A stretch of 25,824 bases of DNA from Phycisphaerae bacterium (GTDB taxonomy: Bacteria; Planctomycetota; Phycisphaerae; UBA1845; UTPLA1). Within the stretch, counting starts at the first letter, position 1. Every line of letters begins with the position of its first letter. The position numbers and the translations under genes were made by a program. Where the stretch lies: assembly GCA_016935885.1 (NCBI GenBank), contig JAFGQA010000368.1, forward strand, positions 1-25,824, in the 5' to 3' direction. This document shows positions 7,268 through 18,131 of the stretch, in pieces. The notes under the pieces were generated by a model. That model was not told the origin of the DNA, did not search any database, and saw only the letters and a program-made list of their open reading frames with translations.

Positions 7268-8563
7268 TTACCCGTCAAACACCGTGATTACGAGCGTGTT
7301 GTTCTGCCCGCCGAAGCCGAAGGAATTGCTCAGGCACGTCTTGACGTTTGCCTTGCGGGCCTTGTTCGGCACGTAGTCCAGGTCGCACAGCGGGTCGGGA
7401 TTCGCATAGTTCATCGTCGGCGGGATGATCCCGTCGCGAATGGCCAATACGCACGTGATCAGCTCGCACGCGCCGGCCGCCGCGATCAGATGGCCCAGCA
7501 TGCTCTTGATGCTGCTGATCGGCACATTCTTCGCGTAATCCCCGAAGACGCCCTTGATGGCCAGCGTCTCCACCTTGTCGTTTTCCACCGTGCTGGTGCC
7601 GTGCGCGGAGATGTAGTCGATATCTTGGGGCCTCAGGCCGGCATCCTCGATCGCCATACGCATGGCGGCGATGCCGCCGCGGCCGTCCTCGTGGATGTCC
7701 GTGATGCGGAAGGCGTCCGCCGTCGAGCCGTAGCCCACGATCTCGGCCAGAATCTTCGCACCACGCGCCTTGGCATGCGATAGTTCCTCGATGATGACCA
7801 TGCCGGCGCCCTCGCCGAGGATGAACCCGTCGCGCGTTCGGTCGAACGGACGCGACGCCGTCGTGGGGGAGTCGTTGCGGACCGACAAGGCGGTCAGCCG
7901 GTTGAAGCCCGTCGCGCCGAACGGGTGGATCATCGAATGGCATCCCCCGGAGATCATCACGTCGGCATCACCGCGGCGCAGGATGTTGGTCGCCTCGCCG
8001 ATCGCCTGCGTGCTCGCCGCACACGCCGTCAGCGTGTTGAAGTTCAGGCCCTCGACGCCAAACAACTGCGCGATGTGCCCGGCGGCCATGTTCGGTTCCT
8101 GCTCAATCTCGACGACCTCCCGCAGCCTCCTGTACGCCACGTCCGCCCAGCGCTGCGTATCGAGCGTGTTCTCCCTGTAATTCCAACCGTCGACCGCCGC
8201 CGCCGTGAAGTTCTCAAAATCGATCGGGCCTTCCCCGCCACCGAGGTAGACCCCGACACGCGTCTTGTCCAAACCGCCGGCGGATTCCAGACCGGCGTCT
8301 TTCCATGCCAGCGTGGCCGCGGCCAGCGCGAAGCCCGCCTGCCGGCTGACATCCTTATGTGTCTCGTAGTCGGCGCCCAGGAAATCCCGCAGGGCGAAAT
8401 CCTTGACCTCGCCCGAGAACTGGCTCGGGAACGTACGCGCATCGAAGATCGTCGTCTTACCCATACCGCTCTCGCCGTTGAGGATCCGGGCCCAGGCCTT
8501 CTCGATGTCGTGCCCCAACGGCGTGATCCAACCCATTCCCGTAACGACGATTCGCCGATTCAT
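7268..8563 (-). CDS. Beta-ketoacyl-ACP synthase II-like ketosynthase (KSalpha), catalytically intact
   Basis: This 431-residue FabF/KSalpha-type condensing enzyme joins malonyl-ACP to a growing acyl-ACP chain. The full Cys-His-His triad is visible: Cys181 in TACAAST, His321 in SAHGTST and His358 in SMLGHLIAAAG. The C-terminal glycine signature FGFGGQN is at 416-421. ATG 8563 overlaps the stop of the preceding ketosynthase-like gene as ATGA, so the two are translationally coupled and probably made in equal amounts, as in KS/CLF heterodimers. It is the last gene of the operon that starts with the dehydratase at 11588, and a hairpin follows it. Some features (DIHEDGRGG, 289-296) differ from housekeeping FabF, which fits a specialised role; the product is unknown. 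Confidence 0.93.
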   Translation of the reverse strand: MNRRIVVTGMGWITPLGHDIEKAWARILNGESGMGKTTIFDARTFPSQFSGEVKDFALRDFLGADYETHKDVSRQAGFALAAATLAWKDAGLESAGGLDKTRVGVYLGGGEGPIDFENFTAAAVDGWNYRENTLDTQRWADVAYRRLREVVEIEQEPNMAAGHIAQLFGVEGLNFNTLTACAASTQAIGEATNILRRGDADVMISGGCHSMIHPFGATGFNRLTALSVRNDSPTTASRPFDRTRDGFILGEGAGMVIIEELSHAKARGAKILAEIVGYGSTADAFRITDIHEDGRGGIAAMRMAIEDAGLRPQDIDYISAHGTSTVENDKVETLAIKGVFGDYAKNVPISSIKSMLGHLIAAAGACELITCVLAIRDGIIPPTMNYANPDPLCDLDYVPNKARKANVKTCLSNSFGFGGQNNTLVITVFDG

Positions 8564-9912
8564 GCCGGGTACCTCCGAATCACCAAGGCCGCCGTCTGCC
8601 CGCCACACATCGCCCGAGCCATCGACACGGCGACGTCCGCCCGACAGTCGATCGGATCCCCGCGAACCACGTTCAAGCCGCACGCCGGGTCCACCTCCTC
8701 CGTGTTCCGTGACGGGGGAACAACGCCTCGTTGCATGGCCACCGTGGTGACGGCCAAATCGATGGCACCGCTGCCGGCACCGTTGTTGCCGATTGCCCCC
8801 TTCGTCGCCAGCACGGGAACAGAGGCGGCGCGATCGCCAAACACATTCCGGATCGCCGCGGCCTCCGAAGCATCGTGCTGCGCCATGCCCAGGCCGAACG
8901 GATTGACCAGGCCAACTTGAGCCGGCGACACACCCGCGTCGTTCAGTGACTTTGAAATCGCCAGCGAAATGGACCGGCCATCGGGCGGGGGCTCCAGCCA
9001 ATGCGACGGGCTGGCCGCCGCACCGAAGCCGATGATCTCGCCGTAGATGCGCACCCCGCGGCGCTTCGCGTGCTCCAGTTCCTCGAGAATGATGAGCCCA
9101 CCGCCTTCGCTGATGACCATGCCGGTGCGCGCCGTGTCAAACGGGCGGCACGCCTCGGCGGGCCGCTCGTTGTAATCGGTGGCGAGACGGCCCATCAGCG
9201 CCTGGCGGGCAAGGCTCATCGCGTTGATCTTGCTCTCCGCGCCGCCGCAAATGCAGATATCCGCCGCCCCGCGCTCGATCGTTCTGAACGCCTCGCCGAT
9301 GGCCAGGTGCGAACTGGCCTCGCCACAAGTGATTGTGTTCGACGGCGCCTGGCAGTCGTGAACGATCGTCACGTGGCACGCCAGCATGTTCGGCAGAAAC
9401 TTCAGCAGCCACAGCGGCGTCAGGTTGTTCATGCCCTCGTTGCCCCACTTGGTGAGGCTGAACCCGCGATCCTCCGTCGCACCGGGCCGCTCAGCGGCGG
9501 TCGAGAGGGCGCCGGCCAACTCGGCAAGGTCGGCGCAAATCAAACCGGCTCCGATGTTCGCGCCAAACCGCGTTGAATCCACGTCCACCGGACCATCGGC
9601 CTCGCCGCGATCCACGATGCACTTCGTCTTCAGATCGGCGTCCTTCACCGCGTGGTAGGCGGCGATCACAGCGAGGACGATGTCACGCGACATCACCTTG
9701 GTGGCCTTGCGATAGCCCTTTGGTACGCAGTCCTGGACCTTTCCCTCCTTCACCTCTCCCGCGATGTGCGCGGTGAAATGGCTTGGATCGAAGGCCGTGA
9801 TTCGGTCGATGCCGCACCGCTTCTCCACCAGGGCGTCGAACGTCTCCGTGATCCCAAGCCCCACGGGCGAGACCACGCCCAATCCGGTGATAACAACACG
9901 GTTCTTCTTCAT
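8560..9912 (-). CDS. Ketosynthase-like protein with all three catalytic residues replaced (KSbeta/CLF-like)
   Basis: The 450-residue protein has a thiolase/ketosynthase fold: VVITGLGVVSPVG at 6-18, a nucleophile-elbow region at 190-208, and CGGQT near the C-terminus. Aligning it by eye with the neighbouring intact enzyme puts Glu198 at the nucleophilic Cys, Phe339 (NPFGLG) at the first His and Asn376 (AIGNNGAG) at the second. It therefore should not condense acyl chains itself. Partners of this type (chain-length factors of type II polyketide and aryl-polyene systems) pair with an active ketosynthase. The ATGA overlap with KSalpha supports a heterodimer. ATG 9912 has GAGG just upstream. It differs from classical CLFs, which usually replace Cys with Gln. 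The loss of activity is inferred from sequence. Confidence 0.88.
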   Translation of the reverse strand: MKKNRVVITGLGVVSPVGLGITETFDALVEKRCGIDRITAFDPSHFTAHIAGEVKEGKVQDCVPKGYRKATKVMSRDIVLAVIAAYHAVKDADLKTKCIVDRGEADGPVDVDSTRFGANIGAGLICADLAELAGALSTAAERPGATEDRGFSLTKWGNEGMNNLTPLWLLKFLPNMLACHVTIVHDCQAPSNTITCGEASSHLAIGEAFRTIERGAADICICGGAESKINAMSLARQALMGRLATDYNERPAEACRPFDTARTGMVISEGGGLIILEELEHAKRRGVRIYGEIIGFGAAASPSHWLEPPPDGRSISLAISKSLNDAGVSPAQVGLVNPFGLGMAQHDASEAAAIRNVFGDRAASVPVLATKGAIGNNGAGSGAIDLAVTTVAMQRGVVPPSRNTEEVDPACGLNVVRGDPIDCRADVAVSMARAMCGGQTAALVIRRYPA

Positions 9913-10182
9913 TTCGCCTCAGGTTCCGCTAATATGACGGCGCTGCGCTGTCCGCGGATCCTCCCCTGAAGCCCGCGGATACCAACCCGTGGGCCGGTCA
10001 ACCAGACGATCGTATCATGCGGCACATTGGCGCCGCCGACCTGATCCGCGAAACGGCAAGCTCCGCCTTCGCCGCTCACATTCTCAGAACATCTCATATC
10101 ATTCGATGCCCCGTGCGGCGACACCCGTTCACGCCCCGCATCGTGAAGTTTCGACGTCTTGGCGTTTCGACGTTTCGACGTT
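9913..10182. other. 270-bp gap inside the lipid operon, carrying two repeat types
   Basis: Between the second dehydratase and KSbeta the DNA shows no gene. It holds a family B inverted repeat (9967-9995) and the family D tandem array that abuts the dehydratase stop codon. Because flanking genes run the same way and no terminator is seen, cotranscription is still likely. Confidence 0.5.
9967..9995. repeat. Dispersed inverted repeat, family B copy 1
   Basis: TGAAGCCCGCGGA followed by CCCGTGGGCC resembles the copy at 11948-11976 (TGAAGCCCACGGA / TCCGTGGGCC). The stem here is imperfect. Confidence 0.55.
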
Positions 10183-10186
10183 TCAC
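10141..10186. repeat. Tandem TTTCGACG array (family D copy 1)
   Basis: Several back-to-back units of TTTCGACGT / TTGGCGTTTCGACG end exactly over the stop codon of the dehydratase at 10183. The reverse-complement type of array occurs at 18136-18212 at another gene boundary. Confidence 0.65.
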
Positions 10187-10653
10187 CCCTCCTCCATGTA
10201 CGTCCGCAGCAGCGACCTGAAATCATCGGTGAAAACGAAATTCTCCTCGGGGAAGGCCAGCCCGCTCAAGTTCTTGTCAATGTGGGAAAAGACGATGTCG
10301 ATCTCCGCCAGCGGCTCGCCATCCACTGTCACCCTGCCCGTCGTGATGGCCGCCTCTGGTGCGATCTGCTCGATTGTCGCCTCATGCGTGAGTTGTTCAC
10401 CGGGCCGGGCCTCGCGATAAAACTTTGCCCGCTTCACCTTTGCGAGGATGACCTTCTCCTTGAAATCGCCGGCTTCGCCCACCAGAATGCCCGCCGTCTG
10501 GGCCATCCCCTCAATGATCAGGCTGGCCGGCATCACGGGATATCCCGGGAAGTGATCGTGCAGGTGCTCCTCGGCGAGGCTGACGTTCTTGACCGCCGTA
10601 GCGCGCCGGCCGGACTCGAATTCCGTAAACTTATCAATCCAGATCCAACGCAC
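10183..10653 (-). CDS. FabZ/FabA-like hotdog-fold 3-hydroxyacyl-ACP dehydratase (second copy)
   Basis: The 156-residue hotdog protein contains HDHFPGYPVMPASLIIEGMA: His34 and Glu48 correspond to the FabZ catalytic His and Glu, so it should dehydrate 3-hydroxyacyl-ACP to the trans-2-enoyl form. The start is GTG at 10653, five bases after the ACP stop, with MRWIWID as the N-terminus; this mirrors MKFILLD in the other dehydratase of the operon. The two paralogues differ clearly, which suggests successive substrates or a heteromeric dehydratase. The stop codon lies in a TTTCGACG tandem repeat. The role within a polyene or unsaturated-chain pathway is inferred from context. Confidence 0.88.
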   Translation of the reverse strand: MRWIWIDKFTEFESGRRATAVKNVSLAEEHLHDHFPGYPVMPASLIIEGMAQTAGILVGEAGDFKEKVILAKVKRAKFYREARPGEQLTHEATIEQIAPEAAITTGRVTVDGEPLAEIDIVFSHIDKNLSGLAFPEENFVFTDDFRSLLRTYMEEG

Positions 10654-10658
10654 CGCTG

Positions 10659-11051
10659 TTACGCCGCCATCCTGGTCGTCACGTAGTTCACGATCATCCC
10701 CACCGTGAACAGGTTGGGCATCTTCGAGACGTCCGGATCCTCCTCGAACTCCGTGAAGTCCGCATGGGGCATCGCCTCCTTGAGCGTCTCCAGTCCCTTC
10801 GCCGTCATCCTCCCGTTTTCGACGTACTCCGGGTTGTTGAGGATGTCATCCGGTGGGGTGAGTTCGCCCCGTGGAATCTTGATCGAGAACGTCTTCTCGA
10901 GCCGGAAAACGATATCCAGAAAGTCGATCGACTCGGCGCCCAAGTCAGCGGTCAGTGTCGCTTCCTCTTTGACCTCATCGTCGTCGACGCCTAACGCTTC
11001 GACCAGAACTTCCCTTACCTTCTCAAAAACGTCCTCTCGACTCATCGCCAT
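10659..11051 (-). CDS. Acyl carrier protein, atypically long (130 aa)
   Basis: Residues 5-57 match an acyl carrier protein: DLGAESIDFLDIVFRLE holds the phosphopantetheine site Ser41, followed by the usual acidic helix II. A normal ACP has about 78 residues; here roughly 45 extra residues (60-112, containing PRGELTPPDD and NGRMTAKGLETL) separate helix II from the last helix (LFTVGMIVNYV, 114-124). The protein shuttles acyl intermediates between the adjacent dehydratases and ketosynthases. ATG 11051 has a strong GGGAGGA eight bases upstream; ATG 11045 is a second option. It lies between two dehydratase genes with gaps of 27 and 5 bases. I recall similar long ACPs beside fatty-acid-like clusters, but cannot cite a match. 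Confidence 0.92.
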   Translation of the reverse strand: MAMSREDVFEKVREVLVEALGVDDDEVKEEATLTADLGAESIDFLDIVFRLEKTFSIKIPRGELTPPDDILNNPEYVENGRMTAKGLETLKEAMPHADFTEFEEDPDVSKMPNLFTVGMIVNYVTTRMAA

Positions 11052-11078
11052 GCCAAACGTCCTCCCTGCGGACCAGTC

Positions 11079-11588
11079 TCACGTGACATCTACCAATGCG
11101 GCAGCCATCTCCAAAGCCAATGGCCCGCCTAGCAGTTCGAACCTTCTTCGCGCATCTGAAACCAACCGCCGGTCGGTGTCAGCAAGCCCCTTGTTCCTCT
11201 CAGCGAGATTGTAGTGTCGCAGCTTCAATCGCGCCTTGACAACCTCGTCCCCGCCGCATCGACCGACAGCCTTGAACTCGCTCCCGCCGTCCTCAATCCG
11301 GATCGCATCGACCGTCACATCGAGCGTCCGCCCCGGCGTCACGAAGCTCTTGTAACTGATGTTCCTCGCCTCTTCCAGCACGATCATGCTATGCGAGAAA
11401 CCCTCCGTGACACGCACCAGCCAGCTCGCCGCCTGAACCATACCCTCTAACATCAGAACGCCCGGCATCACCGGGAAGGTCGGGAAATGGTCGCCCAGGT
11501 ACTCCTCGGCCAGCGTCAGCGACTTGCTGGCCACAATCCGAGAGCCTGGCTCAAGGGCGATGATGCGGTCTAACAGAATAAACTTCAT
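11079..11588 (-). CDS. FabZ/FabA-like hotdog-fold dehydratase (first copy)
   Basis: The 169-residue protein carries the FabZ active site in LGDHFPTFPVMPGVLMLEGM, with His34 and Glu48 present, so 3-hydroxyacyl-ACP dehydration is expected. After about residue 125 it has a C-terminal extension (NLAERNKGLADTDRRLVSDARRRFELLGG) not seen in its paralogue; this block is charged and probably helical. ATG 11588 is chosen because MKFILLDRI aligns with the start of the other dehydratase; an upstream in-frame codon at 11627 would add 13 unlikely residues. It is the first gene of the visible lipid operon, 27 bases ahead of the ACP. FabZ/FabA subclass (whether it also isomerises) cannot be told from sequence alone. 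Confidence 0.88.
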   Translation of the reverse strand: MKFILLDRIIALEPGSRIVASKSLTLAEEYLGDHFPTFPVMPGVLMLEGMVQAASWLVRVTEGFSHSMIVLEEARNISYKSFVTPGRTLDVTVDAIRIEDGGSEFKAVGRCGGDEVVKARLKLRHYNLAERNKGLADTDRRLVSDARRRFELLGGPLALEMAAALVDVT

Positions 11589-11798
11589 CGCTTGACCGCT
11601 CCACACGGGCCGACCACCGTCGACCACCGCCCACTACGCCAATCCCTACGCGGTGACATGGGCTCGAATGCAAACCTTGCCTTCTAGTCCAAAAACAGGT
11701 CCTTCACAACCCCATTCTCTGACGGAGACCCCTCCCCGTCAACCCATCCGATGCACGACCTCTTCGATATACGGCCTCCAGCAGCCCGTGGCAAAACT

Positions 11799-11822
11799 GT
11801 GGCACCGGCGCCAAAGCCGGTG
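11799..11822. repeat. Dispersed repeat, family A (hairpin portion)
   Basis: GTGGCAC is followed by a perfect 7-bp stem, CACCGGC / GCCGGTG (11803-11809 with 11816-11822) and a 6-nt loop. Confidence 0.6.
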
Positions 11823-11947
11823 GTTTTCACGGTCGGGAACGGCGTTTCCGAACCGCTGTTTTCCCTTTTACCACGGGCCTCTGGTACGACGCCGCTACAT
11901 CGCTCGCGGACTCGCGTTTGACGCCCCCGGATTCGACGCCCCGGGTT

Positions 11948-11976
11948 TGAAGCCCACGGACGGCAATCCGTGGGCC
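11948..11976. repeat. Dispersed inverted repeat, family B copy 2
   Basis: A perfect 9-bp stem, GCCCACGGA / TCCGTGGGC, with a 6-nt loop, is preceded by TGAA. The element at 9967-9995 shares this layout. Confidence 0.65.
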
Positions 11977-12099
11977 ATCCGGATCGCTATGCCGAGACCG
12001 CCACTGACATCCGGCGACCCAAGTAGCGCAGTCGGACAAGACCCGTCGCACATCGATCAGCCGACCGCCGACATGGCACGAACGGCGGTTCTTGCGCAT

Positions 12100-12768
12100 T
12101 CAGAGTCCGCGATCCCGTGCCCTGACCGCCTGGTCTTCGGACTCATGGCTCCCCCGGCCGTGGGCATCCGGTCCGCCGCGCCGAGTAGGCATCCACTGCT
12201 CCAGGTCCCCTCGCCGAAACGTAACGAGGACCCAGATGATGATTGGTGCGACAAAGACGCTTGTGGGCGACGTCACGAGGATCAGGATGACCTGGTCCAG
12301 TACGTCACGCCAGAAAGGGCTCAGGGAATACTGACGCAGCGTGTTGTCCTCGCTGAACTCCTTGAGCAACGGAAGCGCGACCCTGACCACAACAAAACCG
12401 TGCACCAGCAGCAGGCCCCACAGCAGCGCCCGCCACCGGCGCGACCAGGGGACCGGCGTCGCCAGCACAAGCGAAACGAGCGCCGCCGTCGGCGCATACC
12501 CCAGATAGCGGTTCGGGTACGTCGATACGCGCCAACTGCCGGTCGTCCGGTTCGTCAGCATCGCGTCAGTATGCGAGGCCGGGGCGTCCTCTCCCGTCGG
12601 CAGAAACAGCACCTTGCCCTCGGAGCCGAATGACCCGAGCACAAGGTTCCCGCCAGCCCGGAAGTACGCCGCGTACACCCGGTCCACGCCTGGCCAGGGC
12701 ACCATGAGCAACCCATAGAACACCAGAAGACGGACGAAAAAGCCTGCAATCCGTCTAAGCGGGAACAT
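12100..12768 (-). CDS. Exosortase H-associated membrane protein
   Basis: The 222-residue protein has about four hydrophobic helices (roughly 8-25, 88-105, 112-130 and 155-180) and a charged, Arg/Gly-rich C-terminal tail from about 185. Position directly after an XrtH-type exosortase, with the ATG at 12768 overlapping the exosortase stop by 14 bases, matches the known pairing of exosortase H with a companion membrane protein of unknown role. A large periplasm-like loop (about 30-85) carries polar residues and WRVSTYPNRYLGY. Its last 30 codons run close to repeat DNA. The assignment rests mainly on context and topology, since I cannot align it to a profile. Confidence 0.65.
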   Translation of the reverse strand: MFPLRRIAGFFVRLLVFYGLLMVPWPGVDRVYAAYFRAGGNLVLGSFGSEGKVLFLPTGEDAPASHTDAMLTNRTTGSWRVSTYPNRYLGYAPTAALVSLVLATPVPWSRRWRALLWGLLLVHGFVVVRVALPLLKEFSEDNTLRQYSLSPFWRDVLDQVILILVTSPTSVFVAPIIIWVLVTFRRGDLEQWMPTRRGGPDAHGRGSHESEDQAVRARDRGL

Positions 12769-13420
12769 CGTCTTGCACCGTCCTGCCTCGCATGGCCCAC
12801 CACGCCCACACCGTCCAGATCAAGACTGCCGAGACGACGACCAATACCTGCCACACGCCCATGTGCATCGTCTCGAACACATCGGGGAAATAGACGCCGA
12901 CATAGAACAGGCTCACGATGCGAGCCAGGTTGATCACCGCCAAAACCAGAACGCCGACGGCGACGCCCGCCAACTTTCTCCACCACCGCACCGGCACTGC
13001 GATCACGGCGCAGACAAACAGGGCCGTGGCGTCCATCGCATCGCACCCCCGCACGATCTTGACGGAGAACCGCTCCGAACTGATCGATTGCCCCGTCACG
13101 GTGACATCCTGGCCCAAGACACGCAGAATCGCCCCGGACACCGCGGCGTACTGGCGGAGATACGAAACGAAGAACCGCGTGGCAACGCTGTCCCCGGCCA
13201 GCGGCATGTAGAACACGCCATAGAACAGGCCCATCAGCACGCAGAAGATGACCACGAAGCGAAAAACGGGACGCTTAGCGCCAATCCAGTAGCGAATCCC
13301 AGGCCGCCGGTCCCCGTCTTCGCCGCGAGTCCCCCGAGCCCACCTGTCAGCCCGAGAACTGGAACCGCCAGGCACGGCTCGCCTCGATCGTTCCTTGCGC
13401 TTGGCGTGTCGCTTGCCCAT
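12755..13420 (-). CDS. xrtH: Exosortase H-type membrane transpeptidase
   Basis: Exosortases are multipass membrane cysteine transpeptidases that recognise PEP-CTERM-like tripartite C-terminal sorting signals; XrtH is tied to IPTLxxWG-CTERM substrates. The catalytic triad is visible: Cys126 in VRGCDAMDATALF, Arg167 in NLARIVSLFYVG and His186 in FETMHMGVWQ. After a 50-residue Arg/Lys-rich cytoplasmic-looking N-terminus come helices at about 53-72, 131-148, 150-168 and 190-208. The C-motif and the block up to FETMH agree closely with the XrtH type as I remember it. ATG 13420 could be too early because the first 45 residues are low-complexity and basic. No obvious IPTL-CTERM substrate is encoded in this window; substrates are usually unlinked. 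Confidence 0.85.
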   Translation of the reverse strand: MGKRHAKRKERSRRAVPGGSSSRADRWARGTRGEDGDRRPGIRYWIGAKRPVFRFVVIFCVLMGLFYGVFYMPLAGDSVATRFFVSYLRQYAAVSGAILRVLGQDVTVTGQSISSERFSVKIVRGCDAMDATALFVCAVIAVPVRWWRKLAGVAVGVLVLAVINLARIVSLFYVGVYFPDVFETMHMGVWQVLVVVSAVLIWTVWAWWAMRGRTVQDDVPA

Positions 13421-13854
13421 GACTCATTCACAAGAAGCCGTTCAGGCCCGCCCCACCGGAAGTCACCAATCCGTAATCTAGGCGATGATCGGTGAGCAGA
13501 ACAGCCGGCCATACCGAAGCCGCTGACGGTTCCGTTTTGCCCCCCATCCCTGAAGCCAACGCATCGCGACCCGTGGGCCCGGATTGCAATCGGTTGGCTG
13601 TGTGAGCGACGAGTTCAGAGGCCACCATCAACGGCCGAGGACTGAAGGAGCGCCGTCGCATCAGGGCGATCTGAACATCATGCCGCCGATTAGGGCCGTC
13701 TGGACACCAAGCCGCCGAGATTCGTCACACGCCTCCCGTCAGTTGCCGATACTCATGGAGTGTGGGCCGGCGACGCTCGCCTGCCAACCCGACGACGAAC
13801 GACCGATAACTGAATACTGACAACTTGTTACTGATAGCTGACGGTCAATCCAGC
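13421..13854. other. 434-bp divergent intergenic region, no convincing gene
   Basis: The region lies between exosortase (-) and the cyclase-family gene (+). It contains CCCGTGGGCCCGG near 13569, related to repeat family B, and an A/T-richer run near 13803-13845 with repeated ACTGA/ACTGATA words. Promoters for both flanking genes are expected, but none can be picked with confidence. Confidence 0.5.
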
Positions 13855-14499
13855 ATGATTTACGACATCACGCCACCCATCAAAGAGAATCTGGATGTCT
13901 GGCCGGGCGACGCGCCACCAACGCGGGAGGTGCTCCGGGACATCCGGCGGGGCGACACGTGCACCGCTTCCGTCCTTCGCGCCACGGTCCACCTCGGCGC
14001 CCATGCCGACGCCCCAAGTCATTGCGACACGGAGGCTCCGTCCATCGGCGAATGCGATCTCGACCCGTTCCTCGGCCCGTGCCAGGTCATTCACGTCAAG
14101 GTCCGCCGCGGCGAACAGGTGTTACCCGCCGTGCTCAAGACCCCCGTCGTTGCCCAACGCGTCTTGCTCGTCACCGGTACCTATCCTGATCCCACACGGT
14201 TCAACGAGGACTTCGCCGCGCTGTCGCCGGAACTGATGGATTCACTTCATCAGCGTGGCGCGAAGTTGGTCGGCATCGACACGCCGAGCGTCGACCTGTC
14301 CGGCTCGGAGGACCTGCCCGCGCACCGGGCCGCCCTGAAGCACGGCATTGCCGTCCTGGAAGGGCTCGTTCTCAACCACGTGCCGGAAGGAATGTACGAG
14401 CTGATCGCCTTGCCGCTGAAGCTCGTCGGCTTCGATGCCAGCCCGGTTCGAGCGGTCCTCCGGTCGCTCGATCCCCCGAAACCGCTGCGGACTCCTTGA
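13855..14499 (+). CDS. Cyclase family protein (kynurenine formamidase-like metal hydrolase)
   Basis: The 214-residue protein matches the cyclase/KynB family (PF04199 type), whose members hydrolyse N-formylkynurenine or related cyclic amides with a divalent metal. The metal motif is visible as VHLGAHADAPSH at 45-56, giving His46, His50, Asp52 and His56. DITPPIKENLDVWPGD at the N-terminus and LVGIDTPSVD near residue 140 are further family hallmarks. ATG 13855 is chosen since the protein starts at MIYDITPPI; the frame extends upstream but without a good start. No tryptophan-catabolism genes lie nearby, so the formamidase reaction is only the family default; isatin-hydrolase-like or other amidase roles are possible. 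The gene appears monocistronic. Confidence 0.9.
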   Translation: MIYDITPPIKENLDVWPGDAPPTREVLRDIRRGDTCTASVLRATVHLGAHADAPSHCDTEAPSIGECDLDPFLGPCQVIHVKVRRGEQVLPAVLKTPVVAQRVLLVTGTYPDPTRFNEDFAALSPELMDSLHQRGAKLVGIDTPSVDLSGSEDLPAHRAALKHGIAVLEGLVLNHVPEGMYELIALPLKLVGFDASPVRAVLRSLDPPKPLRTP

Positions 14500-14788
14500 C
14501 ATCACGCAAGCACGCGGATCATCCGACGTGGCACACAGAGCGGCGACCTTGGCGGGCCGAGCCCAGGCATGTACCCTACTAGGGAAACTGACCGTCTCCT
14601 GCGGCAAAGAGCCACGGCCTTTCACAGCCGTGCTCGGCGCCAAACCTGCGTTCTTGCCCAAGCGCGCTAGCGCGCGCGGGGCGGGCTGCGATGGTGGGGT
14701 GCCGTGGTGCAAGAACGGTCAGTCAGAGTTGTAGGTTCTCAACCCGCGCCATCAGGTGTGATCGTGTACTAGCAGTTGATGACTCCGT
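14500..14788. other. 289-bp intergenic region, repeat-like
   Basis: No gene is supported. It includes GAGCCACGGCCTTTCACAGC near 14607, a degenerate relative of the CCACGGGCCTC repeat words seen elsewhere, and an alternating GCGCGC-rich stretch near 14667. Confidence 0.4.
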
Positions 14789-18130
<3,342 letters not shown>

Positions 18131-18131
18131 C

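Larger units (their letters stand above)
11589..12099. other. 511-bp intergenic region with inverted repeats, no convincing gene
   Basis: This stretch separates the exosortase pair from the lipid operon, both on the minus strand. It holds a family A hairpin (11799-11822), a CCACGGGCCTC fragment near 11873 and a perfect family B hairpin (11952-11975). Open frames crossing it give Arg/Ser-rich translations without domains. The promoter of the lipid operon should lie here, but I cannot identify it. Confidence 0.55.

Noticed and set aside
8563..9001. N-terminal extension of the KSalpha frame upstream of ATG 8563
   Set aside because: The upstream part overlaps KSbeta in another frame and is low-complexity; MNRRIVVTGMG is the normal ketosynthase start.
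11827..12099. Minus-strand ORF between exosortase partner and lipid operon
   Set aside because: It runs through repeat elements, is Arg/Ser-rich and has no ribosome site or domain.
926..12100. TGGCAC words as sigma-54 -24 elements (targets of the NtrC-type regulator)
   Set aside because: At each site checked (926, 6868, 11800, 12073) the -12 TTGC element is absent at the required spacing; most belong to the dispersed repeat family.
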